The notes under the pieces were generated by a model. It saw only the letters and a program-made list of their open reading frames with translations. It did not search any database and was not told the DNA's origin. This document shows positions 1-8,684 of a stretch of DNA of 64,000 nucleotides, in pieces. The stretch is from Bradyrhizobium diazoefficiens (GTDB lineage: Bacteria > Pseudomonadota > Alphaproteobacteria > Rhizobiales > Xanthobacteraceae). Every line of letters starts with the position of its first letter. Position 1 is the first letter of the stretch. The translations under genes and the position numbers were made by a program. The DNA lies in the NCBI RefSeq assembly GCF_016616235.1, contig NZ_CP067100.1, positions 1,981,001 to 2,045,000 on the forward strand. Reading direction: 5' to 3'.

Positions 1-76
1 GCCGAAGCTTCCGAACGATCCCGCGGCCGCGCAGAATCGCCGCATCGAGATCCTGATCCGGGAGAAGCGCCCTTGA
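1..76 (+). CDS. motB: MotB C-terminus (partial, runs in from the left edge)
   Basis: Frame 2 is open from the window edge to a TGA at 74-76 and encodes about 24 residues ending in NRRIEILIREKRP. The NRRIEI-type ending is typical of the OmpA-like peptidoglycan-binding domain at the end of MotB, the stator protein that anchors the flagellar motor to the cell wall. The motC start overlaps the stop, which is the usual motB-motC arrangement in Rhizobiales. Only the tail is visible, so the identity rests on this ending plus context. Confidence 0.75.
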   Translation, partial: PKLPNDPAAAQNRRIEILIREKRP

Positions 77-1260
77 TCAGGCTGCTGCTCTGCGCCGCAT
101 GGCTGATAGCGTTGGCGCTGACAGCGGCGCCTGCGCTTGCAGATCCGGCGCCGGCATCAACCGCGAACGAGCCGTATGCGCTCGTGCGAGCGCTGCAGGC
201 CGTGCAGGACGGCATTGCCAACGGCGACACGGCAGCTCATGCCAGCCACATCGCCCTGATCCGTCAGATCGGCGAAAAATTCATCGCCGCCGATGCAAGC
301 GTATGGAGCAACGCACAGAACGGTCAGGCTGTCGTCATTTACCTGCTCAGCGGCGGCGCGCCGCAAGTGGTCCGCAAGCTGCCGCGCGACAAGCTGAACG
401 TCGACGGACGGCTGTTCGATGGGGCGCTCGCCTATGTCGAGGGCCGTCAGGACGATGCGCGCGAGCAGCTCAAGGACATCCAGCCGCGCACGCTTCCCTC
501 GGGCCTCGGCGGCCAGGTCGCGCTGGTGCAGGGCGCGCTGTTCGCGCGCAAAGAGGCATCACTCGCGATCGAGCGGCTGGACGATGCGCGCCTGCTGTTG
601 CCGGGCACGCTGGTGGAGGAAGCGGCGCTGCGCCGCGAGATCCTGCTGGTCGGTCAGGCCGAGGATTTCGACAAGTTCGAGTTCCTGACGCTGGCGTATA
701 TCCGCCATTACCGCAATTCGATCTATGCCGGCGATTTCTGGCAGCGCTTCTCTTCGGGCCTGACGCAATCGAGCATTGCGCTCGACGAGCGCCGCTTCGC
801 ACGGATCGCCACCTTGCTGGAGCAGATCGATCGCGCGAGCCGCCTCAAGCTTTACCTCGCGATCGCGCGCGCCGCCATGATGCGCGGACGGCTGGAAATG
901 ACGCGGCTTGCCGGCGAGCGGTCCCTGACGCTCAGCGCCGATGCGTCACCCGAACGCGAGCGAGCGCATTTCTTCCGCGGCGTCTCGCGCGCGCTCACCG
1001 ACGAATATGACGGCGGCGTTGCCGAGCTGAAGGCGCTCGACCGGTCGAAACTGCCCGAGCGCGACGTTCCCCTTCTGAATGCCACGCTGCAGCTCGCGCT
1101 CGATGTCCGCAAGGCGTTCGCCGGCAATTCGGCCGCCGCAGCCGACAAGCCTCCGGTCACGCCGGCGCGGCTCGATCTCGCCTCCTCGACCGCGATCCTC
1201 GTGCGCGCGCAGAAGCAGCTCGGCGAACTCGAACTTCTCACCAGGGATCGCCGCCCATGA
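73..1260 (+). CDS. motC: MotC, periplasmic motility protein
   Basis: The 395-residue protein starts at a TTG that overlaps the motB stop. It has a clear N-terminal signal peptide (hydrophobic core LLLCAAWLIALALT, cleavage near ALA-DPAP). The rest is a soluble alpha-helical periplasmic domain. In rhizobia MotC is a periplasmic partner of the stator protein MotB and is needed for flagellar rotation (family knowledge). The gene order motB-motC-fliK is the standard rhizobial one. The identification comes from order, length and export signal; no catalytic motif is expected. The stop overlaps the fliK start by four bases (ATGA), so the two are probably translationally coupled. Confidence 0.88.
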   Translation: MIRLLLCAAWLIALALTAAPALADPAPASTANEPYALVRALQAVQDGIANGDTAAHASHIALIRQIGEKFIAADASVWSNAQNGQAVVIYLLSGGAPQVVRKLPRDKLNVDGRLFDGALAYVEGRQDDAREQLKDIQPRTLPSGLGGQVALVQGALFARKEASLAIERLDDARLLLPGTLVEEAALRREILLVGQAEDFDKFEFLTLAYIRHYRNSIYAGDFWQRFSSGLTQSSIALDERRFARIATLLEQIDRASRLKLYLAIARAAMMRGRLEMTRLAGERSLTLSADASPERERAHFFRGVSRALTDEYDGGVAELKALDRSKLPERDVPLLNATLQLALDVRKAFAGNSAAAADKPPVTPARLDLASSTAILVRAQKQLGELELLTRDRRP

Positions 1261-2621
1261 CCAAGCTTAGCGGAACCTCCGGACAGCTTTTTTCGGGGTT
1301 CGCCGAGAGCCTCACCATGCGCGGGACGTCGCGCTCCGCCAAGGGCGCCGGCACCAAGTCGCCGGCGGACTCGTCGTTCAACGATCTGCTTCACACCGTC
1401 TCGAATCTCGCGAAGCGAGCCCTGAACGACGAGGGCAGCGACACCGCCGTGAAGGGCGGAACGCTGCGCACGCGTCTTGTGCATCCGGCCGAGACGGACA
1501 AGGACGAGACGGTGCATGAGCGCACCGCGGCCGCCGCGGAATCCAAAGCGGCCGGGACGTCGGAGAATAAGTCCACCGACAAATCGTCCGACAAGAAGGC
1601 CGACAAGTCGGGGAAGCACGGTCCGGCAAGTCTTGCCGCGAAGCCGGACGTCCAGGATCAACCGGGCATCCCTGTGATCGTTGGGCAAGAGATCGCCGCC
1701 GCGTTTGCCGTGAAACCGCAGACGCAAGCCGCGGCCAGCGACAGGAAGGACGCGCCGGCGCGAGACGAGCGCGACTCCGCAACGAAGCGCGACGTTCAGG
1801 CCACCGGCATGGCAAAGGCAACCGCCGTCGACGCCGCCTCATCCACGGCGGCTCCGATCGGGGGCCGCTCGCAAGGAGCGGCTCCGCGAATGGCGGCGGC
1901 CCTGCAGACGGCGTTGGCGCAGGACAGCGAGCCGTCGTCCACGGCCATGCCGCCGGCATCCGGCTTCGAAGCCATCACGGCAAATGTCGAACGGGCCGCC
2001 AAGGCCGCGGGGCGTGAGGCGCTGCCCGAGGCGACCAAGGTCACTGTGGTTCAGCAGGAGACTCATCTGCCTCCGGCGCAGTTCAACGTCCCGCAGCAGA
2101 TCGCCAGCGCGATCGTCGGCGAGCTCAAGGAAAGCGCGGCGCAGACGGCGTCCGCAGCCCCCGATTTCGCGACATCGCAGGGCAACGCCCCGGATCAACC
2201 GCTCAAGATCCTGACCATCAATCTCGAGCCGCCGGCGCTCGGCAACGTCACCGTCCGGCTTCGTCTCGTCGGCACCGAGGTGTCCGTCCATCTCGCGGCT
2301 GAGCGCAAGGACACGAGCCAGATGCTGGACCAGCAGCGTGACTCGATCCGCGATCTCATGCAGTCGGCGGGCTACGTCGCCGACGTCGCGCCGGTGCAGC
2401 ACGGCTCGCTCGATGGATTCCAGAGCGGCTCCGGCCAGCCGCAGCCGCAGCCCTCCGGCCAGCAGCAGCCATCGTCGCAGTCGCAAGGCACGTTCGACGG
2501 CGCGGGCAACTCGTCGAGGCAGCCGGACGGCGGCGCGAGCCAGGAGCGACAGTCCAACCAGGAGACGCGTCATGATCACGACGTGGGCCCGCAGACTCGT
2601 CGCGGCCCTGTTTATCTGTAG
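1257..2621 (+). CDS. fliK: FliK, flagellar hook-length control protein (formerly MotD in rhizobia)
   Basis: The 454-residue protein has a long, low-complexity N-terminal half rich in Ala, Ser, Lys, Asp and Thr. A conserved FliK C-terminal domain lies at about residues 320-380 (PLKILTINLEPPALGNVTVR, then VSVHL and SQMLDQQRDSIRDLMQSAGY). A disordered Gln/Ser/Gly-rich tail follows. This architecture, a molecular ruler plus a C-terminal domain that switches export specificity at FlhB, is typical of FliK. It is coupled to motC by a four-base overlap. The next gene starts about 50 bases inside its 3' end. The protein is a secreted component that sets hook length. Confidence 0.88.
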   Translation: MTKLSGTSGQLFSGFAESLTMRGTSRSAKGAGTKSPADSSFNDLLHTVSNLAKRALNDEGSDTAVKGGTLRTRLVHPAETDKDETVHERTAAAAESKAAGTSENKSTDKSSDKKADKSGKHGPASLAAKPDVQDQPGIPVIVGQEIAAAFAVKPQTQAAASDRKDAPARDERDSATKRDVQATGMAKATAVDAASSTAAPIGGRSQGAAPRMAAALQTALAQDSEPSSTAMPPASGFEAITANVERAAKAAGREALPEATKVTVVQQETHLPPAQFNVPQQIASAIVGELKESAAQTASAAPDFATSQGNAPDQPLKILTINLEPPALGNVTVRLRLVGTEVSVHLAAERKDTSQMLDQQRDSIRDLMQSAGYVADVAPVQHGSLDGFQSGSGQPQPQPSGQQQPSSQSQGTFDGAGNSSRQPDGGASQERQSNQETRHDHDVGPQTRRGPVYL

Positions 2622-3153
2622 CGTGGGCACCGCGGCAGCGGCGACCGACAATGCGCGCCCCTGCGAGCGCGAGATGGCGCGTGCGTCCCAACAGTACGGG
2701 ATTCCGCTCGGCATCCTCTATGCGGTCGGACTCACCGAGACCGGGCGGCGCGGCGCGCTCTATCCTTACGCGCTCGGCGCCGACGGCCGGACCGTGTTCG
2801 CCAAGGATATGGACGACGCGATCGCTAATTTCGAGGCGATGCGCGCCAGGGGCATCAAGCTGATCGACCTCGGCTGCATGCAGATCAACCATTATTATCA
2901 CGGCGACAAGTTCGCCTCGGTGCGGGCGATGTTCGATCCAGCCAGGAACGTCGACTACGCCGCGCGCTTCCTGAAAGAGCTGAAGCAACGCGAGCGCAGC
3001 TGGACCATGGCGATCGCCCGCTACAACGCAGGTCCCAACAACCAGCCGGCGCAGAAGCGCTACGTCTGCCACATCGTCGCTCATCTCGTCTCGAGCGGGT
3101 TTGGCGCGTGGACCGACGAAGCACGCTCGTTCTGTCAGCCCAAGACGACATGA
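2572..3153 (+). CDS. Lytic transglycosylase (SLT-type), flagellum-associated
   Basis: The 193-residue exported protein has a signal peptide (hydrophobic LVAALFICSVGTAAAA). The ATG at 2572 was chosen over the longer upstream reading because it keeps the signal peptide and has an AGGAG site 8 bases upstream. The start lies inside the end of fliK. Transglycosylase motifs are visible: YAVGLTETG with the candidate catalytic Glu at residue 56, then GCMQINHYYH and AIARYNAGPN. The enzyme probably cuts peptidoglycan to let the rod and hook pass. Rhizobial clusters carry an equivalent gene between fliK and flgE. The C-terminal region has extra Cys residues (YVCHI, RSFCQP) that could form a periplasmic disulfide. 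Confidence 0.85.
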   Translation: MITTWARRLVAALFICSVGTAAAATDNARPCEREMARASQQYGIPLGILYAVGLTETGRRGALYPYALGADGRTVFAKDMDDAIANFEAMRARGIKLIDLGCMQINHYYHGDKFASVRAMFDPARNVDYAARFLKELKQRERSWTMAIARYNAGPNNQPAQKRYVCHIVAHLVSSGFGAWTDEARSFCQPKTT

Positions 3154-3250
3154 TTTGAACAACCCCAAAGCTGTGCATGGTTCCCAATCATCAGCCCCGC
3201 GCAAGCAAGAGCCCGCATTGTAGCGGCAACCTACCGAAGGAGCCCAATTC

Positions 3251-4489
3251 ATGAGCCTGTATGGTGTTATGCGCACCGGCGTTTCCGGAATGAACGCGCA
3301 GTCCAACAAGCTGTCGACGGTTTCGGACAACATCGCGAACGTCAACACGACCGGCTACAAGCGGGCTTCGACGGAATTCTCGTCGCTGATCCTGAACAGC
3401 GGCTCCGGCAATTACGACTCCGGCGCGGTCGAGACCACGGTGCGTTACGCCATCTCCGATGCCGGCAACTACCAGTTCACGACCTCGACGACGGATCTTG
3501 CGGTCCAGGGCAACGGCTTCTTCGTCGTGCAGGACGCAAACGGCAATAACTTCCTGACGCGCGCCGGCGCGTTCGTGCCGGACAGCACCGGCAATCTCGT
3601 CAACGCCGCCGGCTTCCAGCTGATGGGCTACAACATCGCGAACGGGGCCGTGCCCAACGTCGCCGCCAATGGTTTCGGCAATCTGCAGGTCGTCAACGTC
3701 AATCAGATGGCACTCCAGGCTTCGGCTTCGACCAAGGCAACAGTCGCGGCCAATCTGGCTCCGAGCGCCACCAACCTCACAGCGCCTGCCGGCCCGGCCA
3801 ACTATACGTCGAAGACGTCAATGGTGACCTACGACAATATCGGAAATGCCGTGACGCTTGACGTCTATCTTGCCCAGACCGCGACGGACACCTGGGATGT
3901 CCAGGTCTACCAGGGAGGGTCGCTGCTTGCACCAACCGGCCCTAGTACGACGTTCACCTTTGACACGACGGCGGCCGGCAAGGGCGCGCTGGCAGCAGCG
4001 AGCACGAAATCGCTTGCGTTTAATATACCCAGTGCCGGCGGTTCGACCTTCCCCTTCACGATAGACCTCTCGGCGATGACGCAGGTCGCCTCTAGCTTCG
4101 ACTTCAAGGCGACGGTCGACGGCAACGCACCGTCCGCGGTCGAAAAGGTCAATATCGACGACAAGGGCGTGGTCACCGCGGTCCTGAAGAACGGCACCGA
4201 GCTGCCGAGCTTCCAGATCGCGCTCGCGACCGTGCCGAGCCCGGACCATCTGACGCCCGAGGTCGGCAACGTCTATTCGCCGAACCTGGATTCCGGAAAC
4301 GTGCAGGTCGGACTTGCCGGCCAGGGCGGTCTCGGCACCATCAAATCTGGCGCGCTGGAAGATTCCAACGTCGACCTCGCGGACGAATTGACCTCGATGA
4401 TCGAGGCGCAGCGCGGCTTCACCGCGAACTCGAAATCGTTCCAGACCGGCGCCGACTTGCTGGACGTGGTCGTCAACCTGAAGCGCTGA
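3251..4489 (+). CDS. flgE: FlgE, flagellar hook protein (system 1)
   Basis: The 412-residue protein has the FlgE N-terminal rod/hook signature (GVMRTGVSGMNAQSNKL, then SDNIANVNTTGYKR) and the C-terminal helix SMIEAQRGFTANSKSFQTG ending LLDVVVNLKR. Between them lies the variable surface domain. A GAAGGAG ribosome site sits just upstream of the ATG. It forms the universal joint between rod and filament. The 97-base gap before it is the largest in this part of the cluster and may hold an extra promoter, although no convincing boxes are visible. A second, clearly different flgE lies near position 60400. Confidence 0.95.
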   Translation: MSLYGVMRTGVSGMNAQSNKLSTVSDNIANVNTTGYKRASTEFSSLILNSGSGNYDSGAVETTVRYAISDAGNYQFTTSTTDLAVQGNGFFVVQDANGNNFLTRAGAFVPDSTGNLVNAAGFQLMGYNIANGAVPNVAANGFGNLQVVNVNQMALQASASTKATVAANLAPSATNLTAPAGPANYTSKTSMVTYDNIGNAVTLDVYLAQTATDTWDVQVYQGGSLLAPTGPSTTFTFDTTAAGKGALAAASTKSLAFNIPSAGGSTFPFTIDLSAMTQVASSFDFKATVDGNAPSAVEKVNIDDKGVVTAVLKNGTELPSFQIALATVPSPDHLTPEVGNVYSPNLDSGNVQVGLAGQGGLGTIKSGALEDSNVDLADELTSMIEAQRGFTANSKSFQTGADLLDVVVNLKR

Positions 4490-4523
4490 TTCCCACGGCG
4501 CTCGCCCCCGGCAAGAGCAGATC

Positions 4524-5999
4524 ATGAACCTTACCGCCGCACTCGAATCCGCCCGCTCCTCGCTCATGGCGTCGGGCATCCAGTCGTCGACCATCTCGCG
4601 CAACATCGCCGGTGCCAGTGCCACCGGCTATTCGCGCAAGATCGCCGTGCTGGACAACTTCCCCGGGACCGGCGTCTATGTGGAGGCGATCCAGCGCGCC
4701 GCCAGCTCGGGTCTCTACAACAACGTCTTGATCGCGACCTCCTCGTCGGCCAAGCAGAGCGCGATCTATGACGGTCTCCAGAAGATCGCATCTGCCACGG
4801 TGGACGATCCGGAGCTCGATCAGTCGCCGACGGCGCAGCTCAATGCGCTGAAGCAGGCGCTCCAGCAATATGCCAACGCCCCTGATAACACTACGCTGGC
4901 GCAGGCGGCGGTCACGTCCGCCAAGGACATGGCCACGGCGCTCAACCAGGCGACCCAGACGGTACAGTCGGTCCGTGCGGGCGCTGATGCCGACATGAAG
5001 ACGTCGGTTCAGAACATCAATCAGCTGCTCTCCCAGTTCCAGACCGTGAACACCGCGATCGTGAAGGGTACGATCTCCGGCGACGACATTACCGACTATC
5101 TCGACCAGCGCGACAGCATCGTCTCGCAGCTGTCGCAGGAGCTCGGCGTTACGATGTCGCTCCGTACCAATGGCGACGCGGCGCTCTACACCGACAGCGG
5201 CGCCGTCCTGTTCGACAAGACGGCGCGTACGGTGAGTTTCGTGCCCACCAACTCCTATACGGCCGGCACCACGGGCAATGCGGTCTATGTCGACGGTGTG
5301 CCGGTGACCGGCGCCAATTCGGTGATGCCGCTGAAATCGGGCAAGCTTGCCGGCCTCGCTCAGCTGCGCGACCAGGACGCAGTCACCTATCAGAGCCAGC
5401 TCGACGAAATCGCGCGCGGCCTGATCAACACCTTCAGGGAGAGCGATCAGACCGCGGCGGCGCTGCCCGACGTTCCCGGCCTCTTCACCTATCCCGGCGC
5501 GCCAGCGATGCCGGCGAGCGCCACCGTCTCGGCCGGCCTTGCCGGCCTGATCAGCGTTGCCGCCTCGGTTGATCCGGCCCAGGGCGGCAACCCGAACCTG
5601 CTGCGCGACGGCGCGATCAGCGGCAGCGCCGCATACCAATACAACACCGCGGGCAACGGCGGCTACTCGGCCAGGCTGCAGCAGCTGATCGGCGGCATGG
5701 ATGCGTCGCAGCCGTTCGATGCAACCACGCAAGGCAAGCCGAGCGGTAGCCTGATCGACTATGCGTCGTCGTCGACGAGCTGGATCGAAAACCAGCGCAA
5801 GGCCGCGGACTCCAACGTCAGCTACCAGAAAACGCTGCTCGACCGCAGCACTGCGGCGCTGTCGAACGTCAGCGGCGTCAACATGGACGACGAGATGTCC
5901 CTGATGCTGCAGGTCGAGCGCACCTATTCGGCCTCGTCGAAGATCATCTCGACCGTCGACGAAATGTTGCAGAGCCTGCTGGCCGCCGTGGGGAATTAA
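4524..5999 (+). CDS. flgK: FlgK, hook-filament junction protein 1 (system 1)
   Basis: The 491-residue protein starts with the FlgK/flagellin-like helix (MNLTAALESARSSLMASGIQ, then SRNIAGASATGYSRK). It ends with the paired C-terminal helix NVSGVNMDDEMSLMLQVERT followed by YSASSKIISTVDEMLQSLL. It joins the hook to the filament. The gene lies directly between flgE and flgL and is three bases from flgL, so they form one transcription unit. Length is normal for the family. Confidence 0.93.
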   Translation: MNLTAALESARSSLMASGIQSSTISRNIAGASATGYSRKIAVLDNFPGTGVYVEAIQRAASSGLYNNVLIATSSSAKQSAIYDGLQKIASATVDDPELDQSPTAQLNALKQALQQYANAPDNTTLAQAAVTSAKDMATALNQATQTVQSVRAGADADMKTSVQNINQLLSQFQTVNTAIVKGTISGDDITDYLDQRDSIVSQLSQELGVTMSLRTNGDAALYTDSGAVLFDKTARTVSFVPTNSYTAGTTGNAVYVDGVPVTGANSVMPLKSGKLAGLAQLRDQDAVTYQSQLDEIARGLINTFRESDQTAAALPDVPGLFTYPGAPAMPASATVSAGLAGLISVAASVDPAQGGNPNLLRDGAISGSAAYQYNTAGNGGYSARLQQLIGGMDASQPFDATTQGKPSGSLIDYASSSTSWIENQRKAADSNVSYQKTLLDRSTAALSNVSGVNMDDEMSLMLQVERTYSASSKIISTVDEMLQSLLAAVGN

Positions 6000-6002
6000 G
6001 TC

Positions 6003-7049
6003 ATGATGAGCGCCAACTACATCTCGACCTTGATGCTGTCGTCGTCGTTGAGGTCCTCGATCACGAACAACCAGGCTGCGCTGAGCAAGGCATCGAAGGA
6101 GGCGACCACCGGCCGTTTCTACGACGTCGGCCTCGAGCTCGGCGCCACGACGGGAAGCGACCTCACCCTGCGGGCGGACCTGAGTTTCGCCGATCAGCTC
6201 GTCGATACCAACGGGCTGGTCTCGGGACGCCTCGACATAACGCAGAGCCGGATCACCCAGCTCGGCTCGACCGCGACGGACTTCCTCAAAGACCTGATCG
6301 CGGCCCGTAGCACCGACGGTGGCGGGCGGATCATCCTGCCACCCGCGTCCTCCAACCTCCAGGACCTGATCGGCGCGCTGAACGTCTCCTATAACGGCTC
6401 GTATCTGTTCTCGGGCATCAACACGCAGAACCAGCCGATCACGGCCTACACCGCCGGCTCCGCCAGCAAGAACCAGGTCGACGCCGATTTCCTTGCGGCC
6501 TTCGGCTTCTCGCAATCCTCGGCCAGCGTGAACACCATCACCCCGGCCCAGATGCAGACCTTCCTCGATACCACCTTCGATGCCGAGTTCGCGAGCCCGG
6601 CCTGGAACACCAATTGGTCGACGGCCACCGACCAGGTCATGCAAAGCCGCATCTCCACGACCGAGGTCGCCGATACGTCGGTTAGCGCCAACCAGGCCGG
6701 CTTCCGCAAGCTTGCCGAGGCCTACACCATGATGGCCGATCTCGGCAACGCGAACCTCGACCAGGCGACGTTCCAGGTCGTCGTCGACAAGGCCATCGGC
6801 CTCGTCGGAAACGCCATCACCGATCTCGCGACGCTCGGCGGCGATATCGGCACGGTCCAGCAGCGGATCACGTCCGCAACCGATAAGCTCAAGACGCAGC
6901 AGGATATTCTGAACAATCAGATCGTCGGTATGGAGAAGGTCGATCCGGCCGAGGCTTCGGTCCGGGTCAACACCTTGCAGACCCAGATTCAGACCGCGCT
7001 TGCGCTGACATCTCAGCTCCAGAAGATCAGTCTCATCAACTATCTCTGA
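6003..7049 (+). CDS. flgL: FlgL, hook-filament junction protein 3 (system 1)
   Basis: The 348-residue flagellin-like junction protein has an N-terminal SSLRSSITNNQAALSKASKE helix with the following TTGRFYDVG segment, and a C-terminal helix that ends SQLQKISLINYL. Two adjacent ATG codons (6003 and 6006) could start it. It works with FlgK at the hook-filament junction. It is followed by a short tandem repeat and then flaF. Confidence 0.9.
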   Translation: MMSANYISTLMLSSSLRSSITNNQAALSKASKEATTGRFYDVGLELGATTGSDLTLRADLSFADQLVDTNGLVSGRLDITQSRITQLGSTATDFLKDLIAARSTDGGGRIILPPASSNLQDLIGALNVSYNGSYLFSGINTQNQPITAYTAGSASKNQVDADFLAAFGFSQSSASVNTITPAQMQTFLDTTFDAEFASPAWNTNWSTATDQVMQSRISTTEVADTSVSANQAGFRKLAEAYTMMADLGNANLDQATFQVVVDKAIGLVGNAITDLATLGGDIGTVQQRITSATDKLKTQQDILNNQIVGMEKVDPAEASVRVNTLQTQIQTALALTSQLQKISLINYL

Positions 7050-7088
7050 GCCAAGGTAGCTCTGAGCCAAGGTAGCTCTGAGCCAAGG
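7044..7088. repeat. 16-bp tandem repeat, 2.8 copies, spanning the flgL stop
   Basis: The unit CTCTGAGCCAAGGTAG occurs at 7044-7059 and 7060-7075, with a partial third copy at 7076-7088. The first copy contains the flgL stop codon, so the repeat begins inside the coding sequence. Such repeats arise by slippage and may vary in copy number between strains. No function is evident. Confidence 0.9.
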
Positions 7089-7150
7089 CTCGTTCGTAAC
7101 GCTCGTAACATTCGTCTGGGTTATCCGGTTTCCTGCGCAGAGTGGTTGTG

Positions 7151-7495
7151 ATGACTTTTGAAGCCTATGAAGCGGTCGTCGACGACAGCGGCTCCGAGGC
7201 GCGCGGCCGCGAACGGCAGGCGCTCAGCCTCGGCATCGACCGGCTCGAGCGGCTCCAGAAGGGCCGCTTCAGCCTCGAGGATCTGGTCGAGAGCCTGCTC
7301 TATGTGCGGCGGCTGTGGACGATCTTCATCGAGGACCTCGCACATCCGGAGAACGGGCTTCCCGAGAAGCTACGGGCCGACATCATCTCGATCGGCCTGT
7401 GGGTGGTCAAGGAGGCGGATCGGCTTCGCGAAGAGAGGTCGAACGACGTGGCGCAGCTCATCGAAATCAACCGCCTGATCCGAGACGCGCTCTGA
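7151..7495 (+). CDS. flaF: FlaF, flagellar biosynthesis regulator
   Basis: The protein has 114 residues from the ATG at 7151; a GTG at 7142 is an in-frame alternative. It matches the FlaF pattern: helical, with EARGRERQALSLGIDRLERL near the start and LYVRRLWTIFIEDL in the middle. FlaF is an alphaproteobacterial protein needed for flagellin production or secretion and works opposite FlbT (family knowledge). It overlaps flbT by one base (TGATG), the characteristic flaF-flbT pairing. Identification rests on sequence style plus its place between flgL and flbT. Confidence 0.9.
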   Translation: MTFEAYEAVVDDSGSEARGRERQALSLGIDRLERLQKGRFSLEDLVESLLYVRRLWTIFIEDLAHPENGLPEKLRADIISIGLWVVKEADRLREERSNDVAQLIEINRLIRDAL

Positions 7496-7905
7496 TGAAG
7501 ATCTCATTGCGGGCGGGCGAGCGGATCTACATCAACGGTGCGGTGCTGCGCGTCGACCGCAAGGTCTCCGTCGAGCTCGTTAACGACGTCATGTTCCTGC
7601 TCGAAGGCCAGGTCATGCAGGCCTCCGACGCCACCACGGCGCTGCGGCAGCTCTATTTCATCGTCCAGCTCATGCTGATGAACCCGACCGACGTCAGCGA
7701 CGCATCGGCGCTCTACGGCAGGCACCACGCGGCTCTGCTTGCGGTGTGCGAGAGCCGCGAGATGCTCGACGGTCTTGCGGCGATCGATGAGCTGGTCGGC
7801 ACGACCCGCTATTTCGAAGCGCTCAAGCGGATCCGGGCGCTGTTTCCGGTGGAGCAGGCGATCCTCGCCGCTGCCACGGCCGTAACCCCATTCGAGGCTG
7901 CCTGA
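7495..7905 (+). CDS. flbT: FlbT, post-transcriptional regulator of flagellin
   Basis: The protein has 136 residues from the ATG that overlaps the flaF stop. The N-terminus MKISLRAGERIYINGAVLRV and the following FLLEGQVMQASDATTALRQL are characteristic of FlbT. In Caulobacter FlbT binds the flagellin mRNA leader and represses translation; in some rhizobia its role is positive (family knowledge). It should act on the flagellin mRNA of this system, which lies outside the window. A longer upstream reading frame exists but would overlap flaF heavily and is not needed. Confidence 0.93.
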   Translation: MKISLRAGERIYINGAVLRVDRKVSVELVNDVMFLLEGQVMQASDATTALRQLYFIVQLMLMNPTDVSDASALYGRHHAALLAVCESREMLDGLAAIDELVGTTRYFEALKRIRALFPVEQAILAAATAVTPFEAA

Positions 7906-7920
7906 CAGCGGAGAGGCCAC

Positions 7921-8343
7921 ATGAACGTCACCAGCGCGACCGACAGCACCAGCAAGTCGTCCAGTTCGACCGGCTCCACCACGTCCACGTCGAGCACCGG
8001 CGTCGATTACAACACGTTTCTTCAGCTTCTCATCGCCGAGATGAAGAACCAGGATCCGACCAATCCGATGGATACTTCGCAATATATGAGCCAGTTTGCC
8101 CAGCTGTCGTCGGTCGAGCAGGCCATGCAGACCAACAACAAGCTGGATTCGCTGCTGTCCTCGCAGTCGCTGTCGCAAGCAGACGGACTGATCGGAAAGA
8201 AGGTCAGTTTCACGGACTCGACCGGAGCGACCTTCAGCGGCAAGGTTGCATCGATCTCCATCAATACCAACGGTTCCATCGCGACTCTCGAGGACGGTAC
8301 CAAAGTCGCCATTGGGCCCGGGCTCACGATCAGCCAGTCATGA
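7921..8343 (+). CDS. flgD: FlgD, hook-capping protein, short form (system 1)
   Basis: The 140-residue protein has a Ser/Thr-rich N-terminus followed by the FlgD signature (YNTFLQLLIAEMKNQDPTNP, then SQYMSQFAQLSSVEQAMQTN). It stops soon after the first part of the C-terminal domain (LIGKKVSFTDSTGATFSGKV). It therefore lacks the Ig-like insert of the longer FlgD proteins, as is usual in rhizobial clusters. It caps the growing hook. Its stop overlaps the fliQ start by four bases. Confidence 0.93.
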   Translation: MNVTSATDSTSKSSSSTGSTTSTSSTGVDYNTFLQLLIAEMKNQDPTNPMDTSQYMSQFAQLSSVEQAMQTNNKLDSLLSSQSLSQADGLIGKKVSFTDSTGATFSGKVASISINTNGSIATLEDGTKVAIGPGLTISQS

Positions 8344-8606
8344 ACGAGCGCGACGCCCTCGACATTGTCCAGGCGGCGATCTGGACCATCATCGTCGCCT
8401 CCGGCCCTGCGGTCGGCGCCGCCATGCTGGTCGGCACCCTCATCGCGCTGATGCAGGCCCTGACCCAGATCCAGGAGGTGACGCTGACCTTCGTTCCGAA
8501 GATCATCGTCATTCTGCTGGTCGTCGCCGTCTCCGGTTCCTTTATCGGCGCGCATCTCTCCACCTTCACCGAGATGGTCTACTCGCGAATCGAGCATGGC
8601 TTCTGA
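8340..8606 (+). CDS. fliQ: FliQ, flagellar export gate protein
   Basis: The 88-residue protein has two membrane segments (IWTIIVASGPAVGAAMLVGT and VPKIIVILLVVAVSGSFIGA). The FliQ signature LMQALTQIQEVTLTFVPK lies between them. It is part of the FliPQR core of the flagellar type III export gate. It is translationally coupled to flgD (ATGA). fliP is not in this window. Confidence 0.95.
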   Translation: MNERDALDIVQAAIWTIIVASGPAVGAAMLVGTLIALMQALTQIQEVTLTFVPKIIVILLVVAVSGSFIGAHLSTFTEMVYSRIEHGF

Positions 8607-8684
8607 TCTGCAGAAAGCGCCAGTCACCACCCTCGCGTAAGCTTTGCACGGCAGATTGAGGGGCGGACCCTCTGCCGGTGACCC

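Noticed and set aside
4473..7070. 865-codon open frame on the - strand
   Set aside because: It runs antisense through flgE-end, flgK and flgL, which have clear motifs. It is a high-GC shadow frame with repetitive Arg/Gly/Asp composition.
7044..7088. CRISPR-like repeat
   Set aside because: The units are directly adjacent with no spacers, so this is a plain tandem repeat.
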